Shown in pieces: positions 18,647-27,089 of a DNA stretch of 64,000 nt. Made by a program: the position numbers and the translations under genes. The stretch is from the NCBI RefSeq assembly GCF_040436365.1, contig NZ_AP026369.1, positions 1,489,501 through 1,553,500 on the forward strand, read 5' to 3'. The notes below the pieces were generated by a model. The model made no database searches, was not told the origin of the DNA, and worked only from the letters and a program-made list of their open reading frames with translations. Position 1 is the stretch's first letter, and each line of letters opens with the position of its first letter. This DNA comes from Hydrogenimonas sp. SS33. Lineage in GTDB: Bacteria > Campylobacterota > Campylobacteria > Campylobacterales > Hydrogenimonadaceae.

Positions 18647-19210
18647 ATGCAAAACAGTGGAAAACTCTGCGGTATCGACGAAGCGGGGCGGGGGCCGTTG
18701 GCCGGGCCGCTGGTGATGGCGGGGGTCGTTTTAAACGAACCGGTCGACGGGCTGGACGATTCGAAAGCGTTGAGCGAAAAACGGCGGGAAACGTTATACA
18801 TGCGCATTGTCGAGGCCTCCATATGGCATATCGTCTCTTTCGATGCGCAAACCATCGACGAAAAGGGCATCAGCGCCTGCCTCATCGAGGGTTTGAAAGA
18901 GATCATGGCCGCCATACCCGCAGGAAGCTACCTTTTCGACGGCAATACCACCTTCGGCCTGCCCGGATTGCGCTGCCAAATCAAAGCCGACATGCAGATC
19001 CCCGAAGTCTCCGCGGCAAGCATTCTCGCCAAAGTCACAAGAGACCGGATCATGCAGGCGTTGGCGCTACAGTACCCCGCCTACGGCTTCGAGAAACACA
19101 AGGGCTACGGGACCAAAGCTCACGTCGAAGCGATCGCCACGCACGGCCTCTCGCCTGTTCACAGGCGAACCTTCAAAATAAAGTCCCTGCAGCAGCCGTC
19201 GCTTTTTTGA
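18647..19210 (+). CDS. rnhB: Ribonuclease HII
   Basis: Cleaves the RNA strand of RNA-DNA hybrids and excises misincorporated ribonucleotides. The 187-residue protein has the RNase HII signature CGIDEAGRGPLAGPLVMAGV (catalytic Asp-Glu at residues 11-12), DDSKALSEKRRE, and KVTRDRIM with KHKGYGTKAH toward the C-terminus. Length is that of a compact RNase HII. Its promoter region is occupied by repeat cassette 2. Confidence 0.96.
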   Translation: MQNSGKLCGIDEAGRGPLAGPLVMAGVVLNEPVDGLDDSKALSEKRRETLYMRIVEASIWHIVSFDAQTIDEKGISACLIEGLKEIMAAIPAGSYLFDGNTTFGLPGLRCQIKADMQIPEVSAASILAKVTRDRIMQALALQYPAYGFEKHKGYGTKAHVEAIATHGLSPVHRRTFKIKSLQQPSLF

Positions 19211-19222
19211 GGTGCCCTTGAA

Positions 19223-19579
19223 TCACTCCTCTTCAAACATCGAATCGTCGGTCGTGTTGATGTCGAATGCGGTCTCTACGGTTTCGTTGGTATCCAGGTC
19301 GGTCACCTGCACGTGCCATACCCCTTTGGCACGTCCGGGCAGGAAGCGGTAGTCGTAGACCGACCCGTAAAGGGGAGGGATATCGAAGTGGCGTATCCGG
19401 TCATCTTCAGGCGAGGTGGGGGAGATCCAGTGAAACTCGACCCGTTTGCCTGCCGGATTGTCGGAACGGTCCAGGTAGTAGGTGCAGTAGATGCGCTCGT
19501 TCTCTATGTTGCACTGCACATCGGCTCCCAGCAGTGCCACGGCCATCGTCAGAAAAAGCGGGGCAAAAGGTCTCATCAT
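19223..19579 (-). CDS. Secreted hypothetical protein
   Basis: A 118-residue protein with a signal peptide (MMRPFAPLFLTMAVALLGAD) and no membrane segment afterwards, so probably periplasmic. Two cysteines close together (QCNIENERIYC) may form a disulfide. The rest is beta-strand-rich with phrases such as VEFHWISP and WHVQVTD, suggestive of an immunoglobulin-like fold. The tail is acidic. I do not recognise the family. The ATG at 19579, 4 bp after the yjbQ stop, was preferred to an upstream codon inside yjbQ. Confidence 0.65.
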   Translation of the reverse strand: MMRPFAPLFLTMAVALLGADVQCNIENERIYCTYYLDRSDNPAGKRVEFHWISPTSPEDDRIRHFDIPPLYGSVYDYRFLPGRAKGVWHVQVTDLDTNETVETAFDINTTDDSMFEEE

Positions 19580-19583
19580 AGCT

Positions 19584-20015
19584 CTATTGTAGCGCATTTC
19601 CGTAGAGGGTGGCGACGAGGCGCCTCGGTCCGCCGTGGTTGCGTGCTTCGATCAGGTAGATCCCCTGCCACGTCCCCAGCGCCATGCGTCCGCGGGAGAC
19701 GGGGATCGTCAGCTGGCATCCGAAGAGCATCGATTTCAGGTGGGCGGGCATGTCGTCGCTTCCCTCCAGCACATGGGTGAACCGGGGGTAGTTTTCGGGG
19801 ATCAGGTCGTCGATGAAGGTTTCGGTATCGGCCCGGACATCGGGGTCGGCATTCTCGTTAATCGCCAGCCCCGCGCTGGTATGCTGCAGAAAAAGGTGCA
19901 GCAGGCCCGTTTCGTACTCCGCCAGCTGCGGAAGCTGCGCCTCAATCTCCCGCGTCACCAGATGCACCCCCCGCGGCCTGGCTGAAAGCCGGAGCGCAAC
20001 CTGTTCCATTTTCAT
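19584..20015 (-). CDS. yjbQ: YjbQ family (UPF0047) protein
   Basis: A 143-residue protein of the YjbQ/UPF0047 family, with HTSAGLAINENADPDVRAD and GTWQGIYLIEARNHGGPRR, the two conserved family blocks containing His and Asn ligand candidates. Some members show weak thiamine-phosphate synthase activity; the true role is uncertain. The start at 20015 (MKMEQVALRL) lies 4 bp after the purT stop; a second ATG two codons on is an alternative. Confidence 0.9.
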   Translation of the reverse strand: MKMEQVALRLSARPRGVHLVTREIEAQLPQLAEYETGLLHLFLQHTSAGLAINENADPDVRADTETFIDDLIPENYPRFTHVLEGSDDMPAHLKSMLFGCQLTIPVSRGRMALGTWQGIYLIEARNHGGPRRLVATLYGNALQ

Positions 20016-20019
20016 AACT

Positions 20020-21273
20020 CTACCCGAAGAGATATTTGATGACCCGTTTGATGACACACTGGTCATCCTTCTCTTCCCGCACCTCTTCGACCCGGCGTGT
20101 CACGGTTACCCCGTCGTCGATGTAGCCGATGCGCTCCTTCGCTTTGGCCAGGGCTTCGCTTTCGCTGGCCGCCATCGTCAGCACCACCGCCATGCGCCGC
20201 CCTTCGTGGCTTTCGGGTTTACCGAATATCCGCACGAAAGAGTCGGCGGCGAAGAGTTTTTCGTCCACGTTCAAAACCGGCGTCACGCTCTCGTTTTTCG
20301 CCTTATAGGCGGCACTGGCGCCCGGTGTGAAGAAGGTGAAATCCAGAGGCAGCCCCAAAACAGCCCTTAGATGAAGGGCGAATTCGCTCTGGCTCTGGGT
20401 GATGAGGGTGACCATACCGGTGTCGTGGGGGCGCGGGCTCACTTCGGAGAAGTAGACCTCTTCCCCTTTGATGAAGAGTTCGACGCCGAAAATCCCCCGG
20501 CCGCCCAGGCCGTCGGTGATCTTTTTCGCCACCTCCTGCGCCTTCTCCAGCGCCGCGGGGGTCATGAAGGCGGGCTGCCAGCTGAAGATGTAGTCCCCCT
20601 CTTTCTGCTCGTGGGCGATGGGTTCGCAAAAGACCGTCTGCTTCTCGTTGCGGGCGGTCAGGAGCGTAATTTCGTAGTCGAAATCGACAAAGCCCTCCAC
20701 GATCAGTTCGCTGGCATCCCCCCTGGCCTCCTTGGCGATCTCCCAGGAGCGCTCCAGGTCTTCGGCGGTTTTGGCGATGCTCTGGCCGTGGCCCGACGAA
20801 CTCATCACCGGCTTGATGACGCACGGAAACCCCACCTCTTCCGCCGCCGCCTGCAACGCTTCGAAAGAGGAGACGAACCGATAGGGGCTGGTTTTGAGCC
20901 CCAGCTCCTCCGCGGCGAATTTCCGGATATTTTTGCGGTTCATCGTCTTGTTGACCGCTTCGGCGTTGGGGATGACATGAAAACCCTCCTTCTCCGCTTC
21001 AAAAAGGGCATCGATGCTGATCGCCTCGATTTCGGGGAGGATGTAGGTGGGCTGAACCCGACGGATCAGGTCGAGCACCTCCTCTTTGTCTTGCATGTCG
21101 ATCACATGGGCTTCATGGGCGACCTGGTGGGCCGGCGCGTTCGGGTAGCGGTCCACGGCGATCACCTCCAGGCCCAGGCGCTGCGCCTCGATGGCCACCT
21201 CTTTACCGAGCTCTCCGCTGCCCAGCAGCATGATTTTGACGGAATTCGATTTCAGGGGTGCGGGAAAATGCAT
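20020..21273 (-). CDS. purT: Formate-dependent phosphoribosylglycinamide formyltransferase
   Basis: An ATP-grasp enzyme that formylates GAR with formate and ATP in purine synthesis. The 417-residue protein has the N-terminal nucleotide fold ([21 protein letters not shown]), the ATP-binding loop [16 protein letters not shown], and the C-terminal ATP-grasp part [20 protein letters not shown] with [12 protein letters not shown]. Length is close to that of E. coli PurT (392). purN, which does the same step with formyl-tetrahydrofolate, is 2 kb away. Confidence 0.95.
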   Translation of the reverse strand: MHFPAPLKSNSVKIMLLGSGELGKEVAIEAQRLGLEVIAVDRYPNAPAHQVAHEAHVIDMQDKEEVLDLIRRVQPTYILPEIEAISIDALFEAEKEGFHVIPNAEAVNKTMNRKNIRKFAAEELGLKTSPYRFVSSFEALQAAAEEVGFPCVIKPVMSSSGHGQSIAKTAEDLERSWEIAKEARGDASELIVEGFVDFDYEITLLTARNEKQTVFCEPIAHEQKEGDYIFSWQPAFMTPAALEKAQEVAKKITDGLGGRGIFGVELFIKGEEVYFSEVSPRPHDTGMVTLITQSQSEFALHLRAVLGLPLDFTFFTPGASAAYKAKNESVTPVLNVDEKLFAADSFVRIFGKPESHEGRRMAVVLTMAASESEALAKAKERIGYIDDGVTVTRRVEEVREEKDDQCVIKRVIKYLFG

Positions 21274-21380
21274 GGCGTATCCTTCTTGGAAACAATCTCT
21301 TTTTGAATGTTGACAACTATATCCAAAAATTCGTTAGATTTCGTTTTGAACGGGGAGGTAGAAAATTTTTGACAAAGAAG

Positions 21381-21405
21381 AAAAAAACTCCGCCTTTGGG
21401 CGGAG
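21381..21405 (-). terminator. Rho-independent terminator of rpsU
   Basis: On the minus strand a 7-bp stem CTCCGCC/GGCGGAG with a 4-nt loop is followed by seven Ts, directly after the rpsU stop at 21412. Confidence 0.85.
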
Positions 21406-21411
21406 CTTTCA

Positions 21412-21624
21412 CTACAGACGCGCTTCGTAGCGTCGCAGCATGAAAAGACGCTTGAGCAGCTTCTTGCGGGCTGCAATCTTCTGCTTTTTGCGCTTTTCGG
21501 TCATCGGTTCGTAGAACCGACGGGCACGAGCCTCCGTGACGATCAGGTTGCGGTCGACCTGCTTCTTGAAGCGGCGATACGCCTCGTCAAAAGACTCGTT
21601 TTCGCGTACGAGGATGCCAGGCAT
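21412..21624 (-). CDS. rpsU: Small-subunit ribosomal protein S21 (bS21)
   Basis: The 70-residue very basic protein starts [19 protein letters not shown] and contains [19 protein letters not shown], typical of S21, which helps base-pairing between mRNA and the 16S 3' end. A strong AAAGGGGGTGAT ribosome-binding region precedes it, TATAAT lies at 21669-21664 on the minus strand, and a terminator follows. It is monocistronic. Confidence 0.96.
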   Translation of the reverse strand: MPGILVRENESFDEAYRRFKKQVDRNLIVTEARARRFYEPMTEKRKKQKIAARKKLLKRLFMLRRYEARL

Positions 21625-21663
21625 ACTGACATCACCCCCTTTCGGTAATTTTTTGCGGCGGGA

Positions 21664-21669
21664 ATTATA
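21664..21669 (-). promoter_or_regulatory. -10 box of rpsU
   Basis: TATAAT on the minus strand, about 40 bp upstream of the rpsU start. No good -35 box is visible. Confidence 0.5.
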
Positions 21670-21721
21670 GCATAGTTTTGATATGATACTTAGTAAGAGA
21701 TATGTATGGACATGGATCCTC

Positions 21722-21816
21722 TTCTCGAAATCAAAGATTTCGAAGCTTTAGGGGGTGCAGGGGACAGCTGTGTCCCCGCCAAAGTATGGGGTTTGCCCAT
21801 ACTTTGCATGACATCA
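21722..21816 (+). repeat. Dispersed three-hairpin repeat, copy 1
   Basis: Homologous to 35014-35131 and 62166-62280. It has hairpin 1 TCGAAATC-aaa-GATTTCGA, hairpin 2 GGGGACA/TGTCCCC and hairpin 3 AAAGTATGGG/CCCATACTTT. It lacks the left terminal TTACG segment of copies 2 and 3. It ends 20 bp before the nnr start codon and so may form part of that mRNA leader. Confidence 0.85.
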
Positions 21817-21835
21817 AACACAATGGAGGTCGGCG

Positions 21836-23245
21836 ATGCAGAAGATTTTCAAGGATTGCTACGGGCTGGACCGGCGCTGCTACGAGAAGTTCGGATTGAC
21901 CGAAGATATCCTGATGGAGCATGCCGCCGACGCGATGGCGCGCCGCATCAACACCCTGGCGAAGGAGAGAAGCCACATTCTCATCGTGGCGGGCCCGGGG
22001 AACAACGGCGCCGACGGCATCACCCTCGCCAGGCTCCTCTACGGCCGCCACGACATCTCTTTGTGCCTCCCCTACGGCGCCAAATCGCAGATGGCGAAGC
22101 TTCAGCTCTCCCGCCTGGAGCAGCTCGGCCTCGAAATCGCCGACGCCCTCCCGCCGGCGGCAGATATCGTCGTCGACGCCCTCTTCGGCGCGGGCCTCTC
22201 CAAGCCGCTGGACGAAACGGCGATCGATCTGCTCGACCGCCTCAACGGCATGGACGGCTACAAAATCGCCTGCGACATCCCCACCGGCATCGACCCCTCC
22301 GGAAACCCCAACCCCATCGCCTTCAAAGCCGATGCCACCGTCACGATGGGGGCGCTGAAGACGGCCCTTTTCAGCGATCACGCCAAACCCTATGTGGGGG
22401 AGATCGAAGTGGCCGACCTGGGGGTGGACCGGCGTGTCTACGAAGACCATACCGACACCTTTTTGCTCGAAGAGACCGATTTCTCGCCTCCGCTGCGCAC
22501 CAACCCCGCATCCCACAAGGGGCACTACGGCCACCTCTGCGTCGTCGCCGGCAGCAAGCGGGGGGCCGCGGTGCTGTGCGGCCTGGCGGGACTGCGCTTC
22601 GGCGCGGGGCTGGTCACCGTCATTTCGGATCACGCCATCGACAATCTCCCCTTCTCCCTGATGCGCAGCGGCTCCCTGCCCGAGACGACCACCGCCGTCG
22701 CCATCGGTATGGGCATGGGGTATGAGTACGACCCCATCCTCGTGGAGTCGGCGATCATCGAACGGGACCTCCCCCTTCTGATGGATGCGGACATGTGTTA
22801 CGTCCCCTGGATCAAGCCGCTGCTGCAGAAGTGTTCCAAAACTGTGGTGACGCCCCACCCCAAAGAGTTCGCCGCCCTGCTCAAAACCCTGGAGATCGAC
22901 GAAGTGAGCGCCACCGATATCCAGCAGGACCGTTTCGGCTGGGCCCGGCGCTTCAGCGACCGCTACCCCGACACGGTGCTCGTGCTCAAAGGGGCCAACA
23001 CCCTCGTCGCCCACGGGGGGATGGTCTACGTCAACCCCCTGGGCACCCCCGTCCTCGCCCAGGCGGGCAGCGGTGACGTTCTCAGCGGGCTCATCGCCTC
23101 CTTGCTGGCGCAGGGGTACACCCCCCTCAATGCCGCCGTCAACGGCACCCTCGCCCACACCCTCGCCGCACGGACCTACCGGGGGGCCGACTTCAGCGCG
23201 ACGGCGGAAGACCTCGTCGAAGGCATCCGGTGGCTCGAAGCATAA
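21836..23245 (+). CDS. nnr: Bifunctional NAD(P)H-hydrate epimerase / ADP- or ATP-dependent dehydratase
   Basis: Repairs hydrated NADH and NADPH. The 469-residue protein is a fusion: the N-terminal YjeF_N epimerase domain (residues about 1-200, with VAGPGNNGADGITLARLL and FKADATVTMGALK) and the C-terminal ribokinase-like dehydratase domain (about 225-469, with NPASHKGHYGHLCVVAGS and LAQAGSGDVLSGLIASLL). The ATG at 21836 follows GGAGG. The 3' end overlaps purN by 16 bp. Confidence 0.94.
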   Translation: MQKIFKDCYGLDRRCYEKFGLTEDILMEHAADAMARRINTLAKERSHILIVAGPGNNGADGITLARLLYGRHDISLCLPYGAKSQMAKLQLSRLEQLGLEIADALPPAADIVVDALFGAGLSKPLDETAIDLLDRLNGMDGYKIACDIPTGIDPSGNPNPIAFKADATVTMGALKTALFSDHAKPYVGEIEVADLGVDRRVYEDHTDTFLLEETDFSPPLRTNPASHKGHYGHLCVVAGSKRGAAVLCGLAGLRFGAGLVTVISDHAIDNLPFSLMRSGSLPETTTAVAIGMGMGYEYDPILVESAIIERDLPLLMDADMCYVPWIKPLLQKCSKTVVTPHPKEFAALLKTLEIDEVSATDIQQDRFGWARRFSDRYPDTVLVLKGANTLVAHGGMVYVNPLGTPVLAQAGSGDVLSGLIASLLAQGYTPLNAAVNGTLAHTLAARTYRGADFSATAEDLVEGIRWLEA

Positions 23246-23820
23246 CCGTCGCCGTCCTCTTCAGCGGGGAGGGGACCAACCTGGAAAATCTGATCCGCCG
23301 CTTTCACGAAAAACGTTTCGGCGACCGGGTCGTGCGCATTGCGGCCCTGACCAACCGCCCTGAAGCGGGAGGCATCGCCCGTGCCGAAAAATACGGCATT
23401 AAACCCGTGATCGTCGACCACAGAGAGTTCGCAACGCGGGAGGCTTTCGACGCCGAACTGGTCGAGCGCCTGGAAGCGATGCAACCGGACCTGGTCGTCA
23501 TGGCGGGGTTCATGCGGATCCTCACCCCCCTCTTCACCTCCCGGATCGAAGCGATCAACCTGCACCCCTCTCTTCTGCCCCTCTTCAAAGGGGCCCGGGC
23601 CATCGAGGAGAGTTTCAGAAGCGGCATGAAGGTGGGCGGCGTGACGGTCCACCGGGTGACCGCGGAGCTCGACGGCGGCGACATCCTCGCCCAGCGATGC
23701 GTTCCCATCGAAGAGGGCGACACCCTGGCGTCGTTCGAAGAGAGGATCCATGCGGCGGAGTACGAACTGCTGCCGGCGGTTATCGCCGACCTGTTGCATC
23801 TCTCCCCCTCACAGGGCTGA
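23230..23820 (+). CDS. purN: Phosphoribosylglycinamide formyltransferase (folate-dependent)
   Basis: Transfers formyl from 10-formyltetrahydrofolate to GAR. The 196-residue protein has the GART fold: SGEGTNLENLI near the start, GFMRILTPLF, INLHPSLLPLFKGARA (catalytic His) and GVTVHRVTAELDGGDILAQ (catalytic Asp). It starts with GTG inside the end of nnr, which suggests translational coupling. It duplicates the function of PurT in this window. Confidence 0.94.
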   Translation: MARSITVAVLFSGEGTNLENLIRRFHEKRFGDRVVRIAALTNRPEAGGIARAEKYGIKPVIVDHREFATREAFDAELVERLEAMQPDLVVMAGFMRILTPLFTSRIEAINLHPSLLPLFKGARAIEESFRSGMKVGGVTVHRVTAELDGGDILAQRCVPIEEGDTLASFEERIHAAEYELLPAVIADLLHLSPSQG

Positions 23821-23832
23821 CCTGCCCGCTCC

Positions 23833-25785
23833 TCACACCTTTTTGGCCCCGCAGAAGCGGATGCCGTGGAATTTGGGCTCGCTGCGGTAGACCACTTCGA
23901 AGCGGACGGAACTCTCTCCGTCGATGGGGCTGTCGAACATGATGACCCCCTGCCGCCCCTTCAGGTCTGCCTCCCGGTTGCAGAAACTTTCGCTCTCCAG
24001 CCCATAGAAAGAGAGCCCCTTTTTGGAGACGTCGAAAATATAGACACGCTCTTTCACGCCGTTGTCGTAGGTGATCGTCGCCCCCACCGGCGGCGATACG
24101 ATGGTCCGGGGCATGACCCGCTTGTTGGTCACCGTCTCGAAGCCGTCGCTGAGCACTTTCAGCTCCGCACTCTCTTCGGAGATCATCGACATGACCGACT
24201 CCACGTTGCGTGTCGTGCGGATGATGGCCCGGTTGCCCTCGCTGACGCTTTCGAGCTTTTCCAGAATCCGCATGAAGGCCTCGTACTCCCGGCCGAACTC
24301 CCCGTCGAAGCGGTGCATCGTTTCGATGGTCCGCTCCTGGGTCGACTCGATGCGCTCGAAGTAGTCGCCCACCCGCTCCGAACTCTCCTGCAGGCGGCCG
24401 AAGAAGGCCTGGGTATTAGAGGCGTTCTCCACCACCCCTTCTATATTTCTGACGATCGACTGGATGATTTTCCGCGTATTTTCGGCATTCTCCATGGAGA
24501 CTTCCGCCAGTTCCCGCACCTTCTCGGCGACGACGGCGAACCCGCGGCCGTGCTCTCCCGCCCTGGCGGCTTCGATGGCGGCGTTGAGGGCGATCAGGTT
24601 GGTTTCGTTGGCGATATCGGAGATGATGTCGATGGTCCGGGAAACATCCTGCGAAAAGCCGCGCAGCTGCTCGATGGCGCCGATCGTGTTTTTCAGGGCA
24701 TCCGCCGCCTGCTCCGTTTCGGAGGCGTTGACCTCCATCTCCCCCTTACCCCGCTTGATGAGCCGGACCGACTCGTCCACATGGGCCATCAGCTCTTCGA
24801 GCTGCTGATGCAGCGTCTGATTCATACGGCCGATCTCTTGGAGGCTTTCCGCCACCTGCTCCACTTCGTCGGTCTGCTTCTCCACCGCTTCGTTGGAACT
24901 TTTGAGGCGCATCAGGCCGTAGGAGGCTTCGAAAGCGACATTTTTCGACTGGCTGACGACTTTCGCGATGACGGGACGGAGCACATCGACCATCTGCTTG
25001 AGGTGCATGAAGAGCTGGTCGATCTCGTTGCGGCTTTTGGGGTCGGTACGGGCATCCTCGCCCAGAATGTCGTCAATGACGAAATGGCCCTTCTCCACCT
25101 TTTTGAAAACCTGAAGGAGCTTGCCCAGCCGCCTGACGATGACCTCCTTGAAGAGCAGGTGGATCACCAGCAGCACCACGGCGATGCTGATGAACCAGTT
25201 CAGGAAGGCGAAGAGGATGTTCTCCTTGAGCGCCTTCTTGTAGTCGCCCAGGTCGATCCGGGCCGCTTCCACCGCGATCACGTCACCCGGTGTCCAGGTG
25301 GGGTGGCAGAGTTTGCAGCGCTTTTCGGCGACGATGGGCCGCGAAAGCATGTAGAAATCTTTCCCCTCGTGGCGAACTTCGCTCTCCAGCTCTCCTCTGT
25401 TGCGGTGCTTCCGGAAGTAGTCGATCGCCTGGGCTTCGAAAGGGAGAGCCAGGTTCTTGGGGTCCATGGGATGCTTGGAGGCCTCTTTGAAAAAGACTTT
25501 ACCCCGGCTGATTTTCGTGAAGCGGTCGAATACCTCGTTCTGGATGATCTGCGGCACCTCCTGGGATTGGCCGGAAAAGAACTTTTCGTTGCGGCTTTCG
25601 AGCAGGACGTCGGCAAAGTTGAGGACACTGGCGGCTTCGCTGTGGAGGTTGTGCCGCAACGCCTTTTTGTTCGCTTCGTACTGGTACCAGTAAATGGCGG
25701 TGGAGATGACGATCATCGCGCCGGCGATGAGAATGGAGAACATCACCGAAAGGGGAAGGCGGCGGATCTTTTCTGGAATGTACAT
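23833..25785 (-). CDS. Methyl-accepting chemotaxis protein with heme-type sensor and C-terminal PilZ domain
   Basis: A 650-residue inner-membrane chemoreceptor. One membrane helix lies at about 12-33, followed by a periplasmic DUF3365/Tll0287-type region (about 40-190) with a c-type heme motif CKLCH at 157-161. A second helix is at about 190-213, then a HAMP region and coiled coil. The signalling tip [35 protein letters not shown] occupies 394-428. The C-terminus has both PilZ hallmarks: RVMPR (RxxxR) at 556-560 and DVSKKG (DxSxxG) at 585-590, so it may bind c-di-GMP. Redox, oxygen or NO input is inferred from the heme motif. Confidence 0.9.
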   Translation of the reverse strand: MYIPEKIRRLPLSVMFSILIAGAMIVISTAIYWYQYEANKKALRHNLHSEAASVLNFADVLLESRNEKFFSGQSQEVPQIIQNEVFDRFTKISRGKVFFKEASKHPMDPKNLALPFEAQAIDYFRKHRNRGELESEVRHEGKDFYMLSRPIVAEKRCKLCHPTWTPGDVIAVEAARIDLGDYKKALKENILFAFLNWFISIAVVLLVIHLLFKEVIVRRLGKLLQVFKKVEKGHFVIDDILGEDARTDPKSRNEIDQLFMHLKQMVDVLRPVIAKVVSQSKNVAFEASYGLMRLKSSNEAVEKQTDEVEQVAESLQEIGRMNQTLHQQLEELMAHVDESVRLIKRGKGEMEVNASETEQAADALKNTIGAIEQLRGFSQDVSRTIDIISDIANETNLIALNAAIEAARAGEHGRGFAVVAEKVRELAEVSMENAENTRKIIQSIVRNIEGVVENASNTQAFFGRLQESSERVGDYFERIESTQERTIETMHRFDGEFGREYEAFMRILEKLESVSEGNRAIIRTTRNVESVMSMISEESAELKVLSDGFETVTNKRVMPRTIVSPPVGATITYDNGVKERVYIFDVSKKGLSFYGLESESFCNREADLKGRQGVIMFDSPIDGESSVRFEVVYRSEPKFHGIRFCGAKKV

Positions 25786-25835
25786 TAAAGTGTGCCTTTG
25801 AAATACCGTTCACAAGTTGTACTCAGCTGTTGAAG

Positions 25836-25841
25836 TATACT
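25836..25841 (+). promoter_or_regulatory. -10 box (TATACT) of the aldo/keto reductase gene
   Basis: TATACT lies 22 bp upstream of the TTG start codon at 25863, in the intergenic region divergent from the chemoreceptor gene. Confidence 0.45.
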
Positions 25842-25862
25842 ATCGGTCAAAAAGGAATTTGC

Positions 25863-27089
25863 TTGACACCTGTCAAACTCGGTTTCGGAACCTACCGGGT
25901 CACCCCCAAAAACCCGGCCCATGTCGAGGCGCTGGGCCTGGCGCTCGAAAAGGGGGTGCGGCTCATCGACACCTCCTCCAACTATACCGGCGGCGATGCG
26001 GAGCGGGCCGTGGCCGAAGCGCTGAAACACTCCTCCGTTCCAAGGGAAGAGGTGACCATCGTCACCAAAGGGGGCTACATCCAGGGGGCTTTACTCGGGC
26101 AGGTCCAAAGGGGGGAGATGGAGGTCTTCGACCTCGTACCCTACCAGGAGGGGTGCTGGCACTCGATCCACTCCGACTTCATCCTCGACCGGATCAACGG
26201 CTCCCTGCAGCGGCTGGAGAGCGGCTATATCGACACCTACCTGCTCCACAACCCCGAATATTTCCTGATGCACACCATCGAAAGCGAAGCGGACGTTCCG
26301 GCGGCGCGAAAGGAGATGGAGCGGCGGCTGCTGGAAGCCTTCATCGCGCTGGAAGAGGCGGTCGAAGCGGGGATGATCCGCAGCTACGGTATCAGTTCCA
26401 ATAGTTTCGCCAAAAGGCCGGACCACCTCCACTTTCTCCCCTATACCCGCCTGCTCGAACTCGCCGAAGAGGCGGCGGCGGAACGGGGAAGAGACCGGCA
26501 CCGTTTCACCACCATAGAGCTGCCGGTCAACCTTCTGGAGCAGGAGGGGCTCAAGTGTGCCGCATGGGCGAAAGCCAACGGCCTCACCACCCTCGCCAAC
26601 CGCCCCCTGAACGCATACGACGAAAAAGGGATGCACCGCCTCGCCGACTACCCGAAACCCGAAGCCTACGAATCGGCGCGCGACGCCCTGCTGCAGGCGG
26701 CCGACACCTACTCCATGAGCGAGCTTCGAAGCACCGTCCTGGACCTGGATGGAATCCGGGAGAAGTTCACATGGCCCGGCGCGGCGGAAGAGGCGCTTTC
26801 ACGCCAGACTGTCCCCTTTATCCAGGGGATCCTCTCCCGGCTGCCCGATGCCTCCGCCAAAGAGGCGGTGATCCCTCTGCTCAACCCCTTTTTGCGAAAC
26901 TACCTGCAGGAGGTCCGCCACCTCTGCTCACAGAAAACCCTCTCCTACCTCAGGGCGAAAGGATTCAAAGAGGCGGCCCGTCCACTGCAGCACTACGCCC
27001 TGCGGTGGCTTCTATCCCGACCTGAAATAGACAGGGTGCTGGTCGGCATGCGTACACCGGCCTATGTGGAGGAACTGCTGGGCAGCTGA
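25863..27089 (+). CDS. Aldo/keto reductase family protein
   Basis: A 408-residue cytoplasmic protein with the AKR barrel start LGFGTYRVTPKNPAHVEAL and GVRLIDTSSNYTGGDAERAV (catalytic Asp-Tyr region), then VTIVTKGG and RSYGISSNSF. It is longer than usual AKRs (about 320) because of an insertion and a C-terminal extension of helical character. A TTG at 25863, six bases after AAGGAA, is taken as start; the frame is open 11 codons further but overlaps the promoter. Substrate unknown. The 3' end overlaps convergent rmuC by 28 bp. Confidence 0.85.
   Translation: MTPVKLGFGTYRVTPKNPAHVEALGLALEKGVRLIDTSSNYTGGDAERAVAEALKHSSVPREEVTIVTKGGYIQGALLGQVQRGEMEVFDLVPYQEGCWHSIHSDFILDRINGSLQRLESGYIDTYLLHNPEYFLMHTIESEADVPAARKEMERRLLEAFIALEEAVEAGMIRSYGISSNSFAKRPDHLHFLPYTRLLELAEEAAAERGRDRHRFTTIELPVNLLEQEGLKCAAWAKANGLTTLANRPLNAYDEKGMHRLADYPKPEAYESARDALLQAADTYSMSELRSTVLDLDGIREKFTWPGAAEEALSRQTVPFIQGILSRLPDASAKEAVIPLLNPFLRNYLQEVRHLCSQKTLSYLRAKGFKEAARPLQHYALRWLLSRPEIDRVLVGMRTPAYVEELLGS

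Noticed and set aside
21731-23158. A 475-codon open frame on the minus strand
   Set aside because: Antisense shadow of nnr, whose two domains are clear.
23866-25788. A 640-codon open frame on the plus strand
   Set aside because: Exact antisense of the chemoreceptor gene, without recognisable motifs.
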